The position numbers were made by a program, and so were the translations under genes. From the NCBI GenBank assembly GCA_037440385.1, contig JBBIUI010000044.1, positions 1 through 20,172 on the forward strand: a stretch of 20,172 nt of DNA, read 5' to 3'. This stretch comes from CG2-30-68-42 sp037440385 (GTDB taxonomy: Bacteria; Pseudomonadota; Gammaproteobacteria; Burkholderiales; Rhodocyclaceae). The notes beneath the pieces were generated by a model, which ran no database searches, was not told the origin of the DNA, and was given only the letters and a program-made list of their open reading frames with translations. This document shows positions 1-7,425 of the stretch, piece by piece (the first letter of the stretch is position 1; the number at the start of each line of letters is the position of its first letter).

Positions 1-46
1 TGTCAGGACCGGATCCCATCCTTTTTTCGCACAATTTGGGCAAAAC

Positions 47-88
47 TTGACCATGCTCAATTCGCCGGCCGGCATCCTTCGCTAGCAT
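47..88 (+). promoter_or_regulatory. FNR/ANR-type operator and class II promoter of the redox operon
   Basis: TTGACCATGCTCAA at 47-60 matches the FNR/ANR/DNR consensus TTGAT-N4-ATCAA in the outer TTGA and TCAA arms; only the inner base of each arm differs. TAGCAT at 83-88 is a plausible -10 element (4 of 6 consensus bases). A start about 7 nt after the -10, near 95, would put the centre of the box (53.5) at -41.5, the standard position for activation by FNR. This arrangement suggests induction by oxygen limitation or nitrogen oxides. The site and spacing are seen in the sequence; regulation is inferred. Confidence 0.6.
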
Positions 89-193
89 CGCGCGCTGCGC
101 CGCCGGCCCGGCGCCTGCCCGACATGTCCGCGTCCGGCTGGTCGCGCGGGCCACGGGCTCGCTCGTTTCCGCAACGAAAAGGAGAGCTGCATC

Positions 194-1294
194 GTGATGC
201 ATCACGAGACCCCCGCGGCCGCTGCGGCCCAGGAGCCGTCGTCCGCGTGCCCTGCGCGCCCGGTGCCGCCGGCGCCGGCGAACCCCGCCGCGAGCGCTCC
301 GAAGACGACACGGCGCGACTTCCTGAAGGCCGGCGGCATGTTGAGCCTGTCCTCGCTGATGGGCACGGCGGCGCTGATGGCCCAGTCCGACGACGCCCAT
401 GCCGCCATCGAGTGGGCCGAGCACTTCCAGAAGAACTATCGCCTGATGACGCCGGAAGAAAAGGCCGCGGCGCGCGCCCGGCTCGAACGGCGCTATTCCG
501 CCGAATACGGCAAGCCGGTTTCCGTCCTGACCACCGAGGCGCAGCCGGGCGTGCTGATGGGCTATGCGCTCAACATCCGCAAGTGCATCGGCTGCCGGCG
601 CTGCGTGCATGCCTGCGTGGCCGAGAACAACCAGTCGCGCGGCGGCCGGCCCGGCGAGAAGATCGAGTGGATCCAGGTGCTGCGCATGGAGCGCGGCAAG
701 TTCGACGCCCAGAAGATGAACCACGGCTATCCGGAGGGCCTGGGCATCCAGGTCGGCGGCAACGCCTACACCCCGGCCGGCGAGGTGCTCGAGGGGGAGT
801 ACTACTACACGCCCGACAAGGTGCCGGAAAAGGATGCCACGTATATGCCGATCGCCTGCATGCAGTGCGAGAAGCCGCCGTGCGTCAAGGTCTGTCCGGT
901 GCGCACCACCTACCGCGAGCCCGACGGCGTGGTGGTGATCGACTACAACTGGTGCATCGGCTGCAAGATGTGCATGATCGCCTGCCCGTACTGGGCGCGG
1001 CGCTTCAACCTCACCAACCCGGTGTTGCCGAAGCAGGACATGAACCCGGTGACGCACTACCTGGGCAACCGGCCACGCATGCGCGGCGTCGTCGAGAAGT
1101 GTCACTGGTGCCTGCAGCGCACCCGCCACGGCCGCTACCCGGCCTGCGTCGAGGTCTGCCCGGTGGGGGCGCGCAAGTTCGGCAACCTGCTCGATCCGGA
1201 AAGCGAAGTGAGCCTGATCCTGGCCCGGAAGAACGTCTTCCGGCTCAAGGCGGATTACAACACCTTCCCGAAATTCTTCTACTTCTACGATTGA
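194..1294 (+). CDS. Tat-exported four-cluster [4Fe-4S] electron-transfer protein (DsrO/HybA/NrfC-like)
   Basis: A 366-residue periplasmic iron-sulfur subunit that would pass electrons between a membrane quinol-interacting partner and periplasmic carriers. A twin-arginine motif (TRRDFLK, R40-R41) is followed by a hydrophobic stretch ending near the AHA at 68-70. Sixteen cysteines form four cluster motifs: C131/134/137/141, C222/225/230/234, C254/257/260/264 and C303/306/318/322, the classic DsrO/HybA/TtrB pattern. The region before the twin arginine is unusually long and rich in Ala and Pro. The GTG at 194 is chosen because GGAG at 181-184 lies 9 nt upstream; an ATG follows directly at 197. 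The NrfD-like gene starts 10 nt downstream, so the two are probably co-transcribed and act as a pair. The family is clear; the specific substrate pathway is not. Confidence 0.92.
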   Translation: MMHHETPAAAAAQEPSSACPARPVPPAPANPAASAPKTTRRDFLKAGGMLSLSSLMGTAALMAQSDDAHAAIEWAEHFQKNYRLMTPEEKAAARARLERRYSAEYGKPVSVLTTEAQPGVLMGYALNIRKCIGCRRCVHACVAENNQSRGGRPGEKIEWIQVLRMERGKFDAQKMNHGYPEGLGIQVGGNAYTPAGEVLEGEYYYTPDKVPEKDATYMPIACMQCEKPPCVKVCPVRTTYREPDGVVVIDYNWCIGCKMCMIACPYWARRFNLTNPVLPKQDMNPVTHYLGNRPRMRGVVEKCHWCLQRTRHGRYPACVEVCPVGARKFGNLLDPESEVSLILARKNVFRLKADYNTFPKFFYFYD

Positions 1295-1304
1295 GGGGCG
1301 AGCC

Positions 1305-2534
1305 GTGCAAGCACTGATCCGATTCGCTGCCGATTACACGCGTTACGTCCTCAGGGGCGGCACGAAGTTCTATGCCTGGATGGGGGCGCTGGCCGTGCTC
1401 ATCGCCGGCATGCTGTACGTGTACTACCTGCAGAACACCGAGGGCCTGATCGTCACCGGCATGACCAGCCAGATCAGCGATGGCCTGTACCTGGCCAACC
1501 TGGTGTTCCTGGTGGGGGTGGCGGCCGGGGCGGTGACCGTCGTCTTCCCGGCCTACGTCTACCACCACGAGGGCATGCACAAGGTCACGGTGCTGGGCGA
1601 GATGCTGGCCATCAGTGCCGTGATCATGGTGACGATGTTCGTCTTCGCGCACATGGGCCGGCCCGACCGGCTCTGGCACATGATCCCGCTGATCGGCATC
1701 TTCAACCTCCCGCATTCGATGCTGGCCTGGGACGTGCTGGTGCTGACCGGCTACCTCGTGCTGAACCTGATCTGCGGCTTCTACTACCTGTGGGTGAAAT
1801 ACACCGGCGGCAAGGTCAACAACACGTGGTTCATGCCTGTTGTGTATGTGTCGATCGTCTGGGCGCTGTCCATCCACACCGTCACGGCCTTTTTGCTGGC
1901 GAACAACCCGGCGCGTCCGGTGTGGTTCCACAGCATGATGCCGATCCGCTTCATCACGACCGCCTTCGCGGCGGGCCCGGCGCTGATGATCCTCGCCTTC
2001 CTGATCATTCGAAAGAACACCCGGTTCTGGATCGATGACAGCGCGATCAAGCTGCTGGCGAGCATCGTCACCTGGTGCCTGGGCATCGCGATCTTCCTGA
2101 CGTTGTCGGAAGTCGTCGTCGAGCTGTATGCCCGCACCGAGCACGCCAACGGTCTCTACTACCTGATGTTCGGCCTGCACGGTCTGACCCGGCTGGTGTC
2201 CTGGTTCTGGAGCTCCGTGATCCTGATGGTCGGCGCCTTCGTCCTGTTCCTGATTCCGGCCTTCCGCAACGACATGAAGCTGTTGCAGCTTCCCTGCGCG
2301 ATGGCCTTCGCCGGCATCTGGATCGAGAAGGGCATGGGCCTCGTCGTGCCGGGCTACATCCCGTCGCCGATCGGTGAAGTGACCGAATACTACCCGAGCT
2401 TCGTCGAGTGGCTGATGACGCTGGGTATCTGGGCCTTCGGCTTCTTCGTACTGACCATCCTGCTCAAGGGCGCCATCGGCATTCTGCAGGGTGAGATCAG
2501 GTACGGCGCCGGCCAGGACGTGGCGGCCGGGTGA
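1305..2534 (+). CDS. NrfD/DsrP/HybB-type integral membrane quinol-interacting subunit
   Basis: A 409-residue polytopic membrane protein with about ten hydrophobic segments (roughly 24-42, 61-84, 96-116, 141-163, 175-199, 213-235, 249-270, 297-320, 328-347 and 368-390). The GRPDRLWHM stretch near 118-126 and the NLPHSMLAWD stretch near 134-143 are typical of the DsrP/HybB branch of the NrfD family. Such proteins exchange electrons with menaquinol or ubiquinol and hand them to a partner iron-sulfur protein, here very probably the Tat protein encoded just upstream. They carry no haem of their own in most members. The GTG start at 1305 follows a GAGGGGCGAG sequence, and no competing ATG lies nearby. 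The direction of electron flow cannot be read from the sequence. Confidence 0.92.
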   Translation: MQALIRFAADYTRYVLRGGTKFYAWMGALAVLIAGMLYVYYLQNTEGLIVTGMTSQISDGLYLANLVFLVGVAAGAVTVVFPAYVYHHEGMHKVTVLGEMLAISAVIMVTMFVFAHMGRPDRLWHMIPLIGIFNLPHSMLAWDVLVLTGYLVLNLICGFYYLWVKYTGGKVNNTWFMPVVYVSIVWALSIHTVTAFLLANNPARPVWFHSMMPIRFITTAFAAGPALMILAFLIIRKNTRFWIDDSAIKLLASIVTWCLGIAIFLTLSEVVVELYARTEHANGLYYLMFGLHGLTRLVSWFWSSVILMVGAFVLFLIPAFRNDMKLLQLPCAMAFAGIWIEKGMGLVVPGYIPSPIGEVTEYYPSFVEWLMTLGIWAFGFFVLTILLKGAIGILQGEIRYGAGQDVAAG

Positions 2535-2544
2535 GGGGACGACC

Positions 2545-3333
2545 ATGAGAAATGCCGCATTCGCACTGTTCCTCGCCCTGTTTTGCGCCAGCGCGTTCGC
2601 CCAGGACGCGGCGAAGGGGCCGGCCAAGGAAACGGTCTGCTTCGAAAGCCGCAAGGGCGCTTCGGAAATCGTCCAGCGCGAGATCAAGCCCGGCCTGTTC
2701 AACGTGAAGTGCTCGCCGACGACGGGCGCGGCGCTGTGGTACGGCGATCCGTACGACGGCACGGTGCCGATGGGCAAGATGCCGCTGCTCGACAGGATTC
2801 CGCAGGGGCACGCCCTCGTCAAGCCGCGCTCCGAGAAGTTGAAGGTTCTGCCGATGTGCGGCACGGCCTGTCATAACGGCGTCGGCCCGGCGTTCATCCC
2901 GCCCGCCCTGCCGAAGGACAAGAAGCCGGTCCCGATCCCGACCATGGAAGGGCTGCTGCCGGAGATCAAGGACCTGCAGCACGGACGCGGGCGCATCTGG
3001 TGTCTCGATTGCCACAATACGACCCAGCGCAACAAGCTGGTGGATAATTTCGGCGATGCGGTCAGCTTCGACCAGCCGCAACTGCTGTGCGGCAAGTGCC
3101 ACGGCGACAAGCTGCGCGACTGGCGCGACGGCATCCACGGCAAGCGCATCGGCGAGTGGGCCAGCAACGGCAAGAAGCGCTGGTTCGTGTGCACCGAGTG
3201 TCACAACCCGCACAACGTGCAGGACGGTGCCCGCAACCGCGGCTTCGTCCAGTTGCAGCCCGAGCCGCCGCCGCAGGTGCAGAGGGGTATGAAGGACGCC
3301 AGGCACGAACGGATCCCTCCGGTCCCGCACTGA
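2545..3333 (+). CDS. Periplasmic multiheme cytochrome c (three CXXCH sites plus one CX3CH site)
   Basis: A 262-residue exported cytochrome. A Sec signal peptide ends near AFA|QD (19/20). Haem-attachment motifs are CGTACH at 105-110, CLDCH at 153-157, CGKCH at 182-186 and CTECH at 216-220. The first has three residues between its cysteines instead of two. Two further cysteines, C32 and C56, in the N-terminal half could form a disulfide or a haem ligand. The protein probably exchanges electrons with the upstream iron-sulfur protein and membrane subunit, a role like DsrJ, although DsrJ is a shorter triheme protein. ATG at 2545 is preferred over an upstream GTG because it has GAGGGGA just before it and places the signal peptide at the N terminus. 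About four haems are predicted if the CX3CH site is used. Confidence 0.88.
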   Translation: MRNAAFALFLALFCASAFAQDAAKGPAKETVCFESRKGASEIVQREIKPGLFNVKCSPTTGAALWYGDPYDGTVPMGKMPLLDRIPQGHALVKPRSEKLKVLPMCGTACHNGVGPAFIPPALPKDKKPVPIPTMEGLLPEIKDLQHGRGRIWCLDCHNTTQRNKLVDNFGDAVSFDQPQLLCGKCHGDKLRDWRDGIHGKRIGEWASNGKKRWFVCTECHNPHNVQDGARNRGFVQLQPEPPPQVQRGMKDARHERIPPVPH

Positions 3334-3336
3334 TCG

Positions 3337-3765
3337 ATGTCGGATACGCCCGTTCGGCCCAAACCACCGGGGGGAGATCCGGCGTGGGTTCCCCCGGCGC
3401 TGACGCGCGAGGAAAAAACGCGCCACGTCGGCAAGACGCCGGTGTTCTTCGGCCCGCCGCTGGCCATCCTCACCGACGGCCGGAACAACACCCTGGAGAT
3501 CAGCGGCAGGCTCAACCGGACGGCGGAGCGCTATCTCGAGATCCTGCGCCGTCACGGTCTGGCGCTGACGGAGCCGGAGCGTCGATGCGTCGTGCATCTG
3601 TGCGACATCGGCTTCATGTCGCCGCTGGAAATCCGCGAGCTGCCTTTCGAAGTCGGCATCACCGACTTCGAGTGCGATGGACTGGACAAGGCTGCGCTCA
3701 AGGCCAAACTGGAGGCGGCCAGCTTCGCCGATCTGGTGGCGGTCGTCGAGTCGCTGGGGTTCTGA
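3337..3765 (+). CDS. Protein of unknown function, 142 residues, in the redox operon
   Basis: I do not recognise this protein. It is soluble, with no signal peptide or membrane segment, so it is probably cytoplasmic. The N terminus (1-25) is rich in Pro and probably disordered. A compact region follows with a predicted helix around 58-74 (RLNRTAERYLEILRRHG), three cysteines (C84, C89, C113) and an acidic, hydrophobic C-terminal helix. The LALTEPERRCVV stretch faintly resembles the middle of DsrC/TusE, but the conserved C-terminal DsrC cysteine arm is absent, so I do not call it DsrC. The ATG lies 3 nt after the cytochrome stop codon and has no clear Shine-Dalgarno sequence, which suggests translational coupling and membership of the same operon. 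Confidence 0.75.
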   Translation: MSDTPVRPKPPGGDPAWVPPALTREEKTRHVGKTPVFFGPPLAILTDGRNNTLEISGRLNRTAERYLEILRRHGLALTEPERRCVVHLCDIGFMSPLEIRELPFEVGITDFECDGLDKAALKAKLEAASFADLVAVVESLGF

Positions 3766-3778
3766 GCGGCAGCGGCGT

Positions 3779-4168
3779 ATGGCGCAGCGGCTGACATGGC
3801 AGCCCGGCTTCAGCGCGGGCGACGAGCTCATCGACGCGCAGCACCGGGCCATCCTGGCGCGCTGCGATGCGCTGGCCGACTGTCTGGCCGCGTCCGGCGA
3901 GGCGGCCGATCGTGAATTCCGCAGGGTCTTCGACGAACTGATGACGCTGGCGCGCGAGCACTTCGCCAGCGAGCAAGCGCTGCTGCCCGACGACGACGCG
4001 GCGGCCCGCGAAGCCGCCCGCAACGAGCGCGACGAATTCGATTACCTGGCAGCCGAGATCCTCACCACCGAAAACTTCGACAAGGGCGAGCTCCAGCGTT
4101 TCCTCGCCCTGTGGTGGGCCGGGCATGTCGTGGGCGCCGCCAGCCGGCGGCGCGTCATTCCGAAGTGA
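3779..4168 (+). CDS. Hemerythrin-fold protein with incomplete iron ligands
   Basis: A 129-residue protein that aligns with bacteriohemerythrins along its whole length: WQPGFSAGDELIDAQH at the start, an EHFASE motif in helix B, and LWWAGH in helix D. Canonical members bind a di-iron centre with five His, one Glu and one Asp. Here H22, H61, E65 and H116 are in place, but the helix C histidine pair appears as A80 and R84, and the Asp five residues after the last His is A121. It may therefore bind one metal or none, and act as a structural or regulatory protein rather than an oxygen or NO carrier. It starts 13 nt after the unknown gene with no clear ribosome-binding site and is the last gene of the apparent operon. 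The family call is by motif; the metal prediction is inference. Confidence 0.8.
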   Translation: MAQRLTWQPGFSAGDELIDAQHRAILARCDALADCLAASGEAADREFRRVFDELMTLAREHFASEQALLPDDDAAAREAARNERDEFDYLAAEILTTENFDKGELQRFLALWWAGHVVGAASRRRVIPK

Positions 4169-4286
4169 CGGCTGGTCGTCGAGTCGTTGCGCACCATGGC
4201 GAGCGATGCCATGCACGCCACGTCGTCCGCTCGGCCGGCCGGGCGGCGACGCGTCGCGCCGGTGGCCGCGGCGACCGGATCGATAG

Positions 4287-4292
4287 TACACT
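4287..4292 (+). promoter_or_regulatory. Possible -10 element upstream of the miaB group
   Basis: TACACT matches the sigma70 -10 consensus at four of six positions and lies in the 154-nt gap after the hemerythrin gene, about 30 nt before the next start codon. No good -35 hexamer is visible, so this is a weak call. The rest of the gap is very GC-rich and includes a 12-bp palindrome at 4246-4257, with no T-rich terminator. Confidence 0.25.
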
Positions 4293-4322
4293 CGCCGCAA
4301 CCAGATCCGGGGGATCCGCAAG

Positions 4323-4652
4323 GTGCCTGCGGAAACGAGGATGCGCGTGCGAGGGCCGTTCCTGTTGCTGATGTTCGCCGCCGGCGTCGCGAGTGCGGCG
4401 CCGCGCCCGTTTCCGCCCGCGGCGAAGAAGGACATGCTGTACCCCGATTCGGAGCGGATCGATGCGCTGCACATCGGCTCGCAGTTGCTGCGTGTCGCGC
4501 CGGGCGCGGTCATCCGCGATCGCCGCAACCTGATCGTGCTGCGCAACGCGCTGCGAGAGCCTGTGCGCGTGCGCTACCAGCTCGATGCCGCCGGCCGCGT
4601 GTTTCGCATCTGGATCCTGACGCCCGAAGAGGCCGAGCAGCCCGACGAGTGA
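4323..4652 (+). CDS. Small exported conserved protein encoded before miaB
   Basis: A 109-residue protein with an N-terminal signal peptide (hydrophobic GPFLLLMFAAGVASA near 11-25) and a mature region of about 80 residues ending in a beta-rich motif (VRYQLDAAGRVFRIWILTPEE). From memory, small secreted proteins with a similar 'PGA-IR ... VRY-D--G-V-RVWILT-EE' ending occur in several betaproteobacteria; their function is unknown. GTG at 4323 is preferred because GGGGGA at 4309-4314 sits 8 nt upstream. The alternative ATG at 4341 has GAGG touching it, which is too close. The stop codon lies 2 nt before the miaB start, so the two genes are probably co-transcribed. It is probably periplasmic. Confidence 0.75.
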   Translation: MPAETRMRVRGPFLLLMFAAGVASAAPRPFPPAAKKDMLYPDSERIDALHIGSQLLRVAPGAVIRDRRNLIVLRNALREPVRVRYQLDAAGRVFRIWILTPEEAEQPDE

Positions 4653-4654
4653 CG

Positions 4655-5983
4655 ATGGCGGGGAAGTTCTACATCCGCACGTTCGGCTGCCAGATGAACG
4701 AATACGACTCGGCGCGCATCGCCGACGTGCTCGCCGGCTCGGGTGACATGCAGCAGACCGCGCATCCGGAAGAGGCCGACGTCATCGTCTTCAATACCTG
4801 TTCGGTGCGGGAGAAGGCGCAGGAGAAGGTCTTTCACGATCTGGGCCGCATCCGCGCGCTCAAGCGCGAGCGTCCCGGCCTGGTGATCGGCGTCGGCGGC
4901 TGCGTCGCGAGCCAGGAAGGCGATCGGATCGTCGCGCGCGCGCCCTATGTCGATGTCGTGTTCGGTCCGCAGACGCTGCACCGGTTGCCTGTGCTGATCG
5001 CGAGCCGGCGCGCCCAGGGGCGGGCCCAGGTCGACGTGTCGTTCCCGGAGATCGAGAAATTCGACCGGCTTCCGCCCCCGCGCGCGGACGGGGCCAGCGC
5101 GTTCGTGTCGGTCATGGAAGGTTGCAGCAAGTATTGCAGCTTCTGCATCGTGCCCTACACGCGCGGCGAGGAGCGGTCGCGGCCGTTCGACGACGTGATC
5201 GGCGAGATCGCGCGGCTGGCCGGGCGCGGCGTGCGCGAGGTCACGCTGCTCGGGCAGAACGTCAATGCGTATCGCGGCGCGATGAGCGACGGCGGAATCG
5301 CAGACCTCGCCTTGCTGATCGAGACCGTCGCGGCCGATCCGCGCATCGGGCGCATCCGATACACGACCTCGCATCCGCGCGAGTTCACGCGGCGGCTCAT
5401 CGACGCCTACGCGAGCGTGCCCAAGCTCGCGGACCACGTCCATCTGCCGGTGCAAAGCGGTTCGGACCGCGTGCTGGCCGCGATGAAGCGCGGCTACACG
5501 GTGCTCGAGTACAAGGCGATCGTGCGGCGGCTGCGCGAGGCGCGTCCCGGCATCTGCATCGGCTCGGATTTCATCGTCGGTTTTCCGGGCGAGAGCGACG
5601 AGGATTTCGAGCGCACGATGCGGCTCGTCGACGAGGTGGGCTTCGATGCGTCGTTCAGCTTCCTGTACAGCCCGCGGCCCGGCACGCCCGCGGCCGGGCT
5701 CGCGGACGACACGCCGCCCGAAGTGAAGCACATGCGGCTCGACCGGCTCCAGCGCGCGATCGAGGCGAATGCCGCGGGGATCGCACGCGGCATGCTCGGC
5801 GGCGTCGAGCGCGTGCTGGTGGAGGGCCCGTCGAGGAGGGACCCGGCCGAGCTCACCGGGCGCACGTCGAACAACCGCGTCGTCAATTTCGCCGGCCCGC
5901 CGCAGCTCGTCGGACGCTTCGTCGAGGTGCGCATCGTTGCGCTCGCGCCCCACAGCCTGCGCGGAGAACTGCTCGCGCAGTGA
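4655..5983 (+). CDS. miaB: tRNA-2-methylthio-N6-dimethylallyladenosine synthase MiaB
   Basis: A 442-residue radical-SAM methylthiotransferase that adds a methylthio group to i6A37 of tRNAs reading UNN codons. The N-terminal MTTase domain has RTFGCQMNEYDS with C12, NTCSVREKA with C49 and GGCVASQEG with C83, the three ligands of the auxiliary cluster. The radical-SAM cluster motif is C157-x3-C161-x2-C164 (GCSKYCSFCIVPYTRG). A C-terminal TRAM domain covers roughly 375-440. The length is normal for the family. The ATG at 4655 starts 2 nt after the stop codon of the preceding gene and gives the standard N terminus. The stop codon overlaps the start of the phoH-type gene (GTGA), indicating translational coupling. 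Confidence 0.97.
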   Translation: MAGKFYIRTFGCQMNEYDSARIADVLAGSGDMQQTAHPEEADVIVFNTCSVREKAQEKVFHDLGRIRALKRERPGLVIGVGGCVASQEGDRIVARAPYVDVVFGPQTLHRLPVLIASRRAQGRAQVDVSFPEIEKFDRLPPPRADGASAFVSVMEGCSKYCSFCIVPYTRGEERSRPFDDVIGEIARLAGRGVREVTLLGQNVNAYRGAMSDGGIADLALLIETVAADPRIGRIRYTTSHPREFTRRLIDAYASVPKLADHVHLPVQSGSDRVLAAMKRGYTVLEYKAIVRRLREARPGICIGSDFIVGFPGESDEDFERTMRLVDEVGFDASFSFLYSPRPGTPAAGLADDTPPEVKHMRLDRLQRAIEANAAGIARGMLGGVERVLVEGPSRRDPAELTGRTSNNRVVNFAGPPQLVGRFVEVRIVALAPHSLRGELLAQ

Positions 5984-6942
5984 GGGCGAAACCGCTCGAT
6001 CTCGTGCTGTCACCGGTCGACAACGACCGGCTCGCGAACCTGTGCGGCGCGCTCGACGAGAACCTGCGCCAGATCGAGACGGCCTTCGACGTGGAGATCG
6101 CGCGGCGCGGCGAGCGCTTCAGCGTCAGCGGGCGAGCGGCGCAGGCGAGCCAGGCGGCGCGCGCCCTCGAGCACTTCTACGCGCGCGCCTGCGGGAATCT
6201 GAGTATCGACGACATCCAGCTCGGGCTGGTGGAACTGCTCGCGCGCGCGCAGGCCGAGCAGCAGCATGCCCCCGCGCTGCTCACGCGCAAGGCCGACCTG
6301 CACGGGCGCACGCCGCGCCAGGTGCAGTACCTGCGCCAGATCCAGGAACACGACATCACGTTCGCGATCGGTCCGGCCGGAACCGGCAAGACCTACCTCG
6401 CGGTGGCCTCCGCGGTCGATGCCTTCGAGCGCGATCATGTCAGCCGCATCGTGCTGACGCGCCCGGCGGTGGAGGCCGGCGAGCGGCTCGGTTTCCTGCC
6501 GGGCGATCTCGCGCAGAAGGTCGATCCCTACCTGCGGCCGCTGTACGACGCGCTCTACGACCTGATGGGATTCGACAAGGTCGCGAAGCTGTTCGAACGC
6601 GCGGCGATCGAAATCGCGCCGCTCGCGTACATGCGCGGCCGCACGCTGAATCATGCGTTCATCATCCTCGACGAGGCGCAGAACACGACCCCCGAGCAGA
6701 TGAAGATGTTCCTGACGCGCATCGGCATCGGCGCGAAGGCGGTCGTGACCGGCGATGTCACCCAGATCGACCTGCAGCGCGGGCAGAAGAGCGGGCTCGT
6801 CGAGGCGCGAACCATCCTCGCCGAGGTGCGCGGCATCGCCTTCGCCGAATTCGGCACCGCAGACGTCGTGCGCCACCCGCTGGTGGCGCGCATCGTCGCC
6901 GCCTATGAAAGGCACGGGAACCCCGGCGGCACGGGCCGGTGA
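5980..6942 (+). CDS. phoH: PhoH-family ATPase (YbeZ-like)
   Basis: A 320-residue cytoplasmic P-loop protein. The N-terminal 100 residues resemble a KH-like nucleic-acid-binding region (LANLCGALDENLRQIE). The PhoH ATPase domain has Walker A GPAGTGKT at 131-138, Walker B IILDEA near 228-233, and the sensor stretch TGDVTQIDL. In many bacteria this protein works with YbeY in rRNA processing and ribosome quality control, which fits the neighbouring ybeY gene. The GTG start at 5980 overlaps the miaB stop codon and gives the usual betaproteobacterial N terminus; no ATG lies in frame nearby. The 3' end overlaps ybeY by 38 nt. Confidence 0.95.
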   Translation: MRAKPLDLVLSPVDNDRLANLCGALDENLRQIETAFDVEIARRGERFSVSGRAAQASQAARALEHFYARACGNLSIDDIQLGLVELLARAQAEQQHAPALLTRKADLHGRTPRQVQYLRQIQEHDITFAIGPAGTGKTYLAVASAVDAFERDHVSRIVLTRPAVEAGERLGFLPGDLAQKVDPYLRPLYDALYDLMGFDKVAKLFERAAIEIAPLAYMRGRTLNHAFIILDEAQNTTPEQMKMFLTRIGIGAKAVVTGDVTQIDLQRGQKSGLVEARTILAEVRGIAFAEFGTADVVRHPLVARIVAAYERHGNPGGTGR

Positions 6943-7375
6943 GCTGCACCTCGCCGTGCAGTATGCGCTCGAGGATGCGCGGCTGCCCGCGCGCGACCGC
7001 GTGCGCCGCTGGGTGCGTGCGGCCGCGCCGGGGCCGGCGCGGGTGACGGTGCGCTTCGTCGATGCGCGGGAGTCGCGCGAACTCAACGCCCGCCACCGCG
7101 GCATCGCGCGCGCGACCAACGTGCTGTCCTTCGGCTACGCGCGCTTGCCCGTGCTCGAGGGCGATCTGGCGATCTGCGTTCCGGTCGCGCGCCGTGAGGC
7201 GAAGCGCCAGGGCATCACGCTCCATGCGCACCTGGCCCATCTCGTGGTGCATGGTATGCTTCATCTGTCCGGCTACGATCATGACAACGACGCCGATGCC
7301 GGGCGCATGGAGGCGCGCGAGCGCGCGCTGCTCGCCCGGTTCGGCTACGCCGATCCCTACGGGCCGGGGCGGTAG
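6905..7375 (+). CDS. ybeY: Endoribonuclease YbeY (16S rRNA 3'-end maturation)
   Basis: A 156-residue metal-dependent RNase needed for 16S rRNA 3' maturation and 70S quality control. The zinc motif HGMLHLSGYDH supplies H116, H120 and H126, and the conserved TNVLSF motif lies at 71-76; both are diagnostic. ATG at 6905 is the only good start in frame. It overlaps the phoH-type gene by 38 nt and lacks a Shine-Dalgarno sequence, so the first 10-15 residues before LHLAVQYA are uncertain. The gene sits between phoH and corC, the classic ybeZ-ybeY-ybeX order. Confidence 0.96.
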   Translation: MKGTGTPAARAGELHLAVQYALEDARLPARDRVRRWVRAAAPGPARVTVRFVDARESRELNARHRGIARATNVLSFGYARLPVLEGDLAICVPVARREAKRQGITLHAHLAHLVVHGMLHLSGYDHDNDADAGRMEARERALLARFGYADPYGPGR

Positions 7376-7425
7376 CAGGGGCGGCGCACGGCGGCGCGTG
7401 CCGCGCGCGAACCGGTCTGCGAGAA

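Noticed and set aside
2578..2592. Possible lipoprotein cysteine (C14) in the cytochrome signal peptide
   Set aside because: The residue before the cysteine is Phe, which does not fit a lipobox, and a normal signal peptidase I site (AFA) lies at 17-19.
3337..3765. Assignment of the unknown protein as DsrC/TusE
   Set aside because: The weak similarity is limited to a short helical stretch, and the conserved C-terminal cysteine arm is absent.
4246..4257. 12-bp palindrome GCGACGCGTCGC between the hemerythrin gene and the small exported protein gene
   Set aside because: Short GC palindromes are expected by chance at this base composition, and there is no T-tract or second copy to suggest a terminator or operator.
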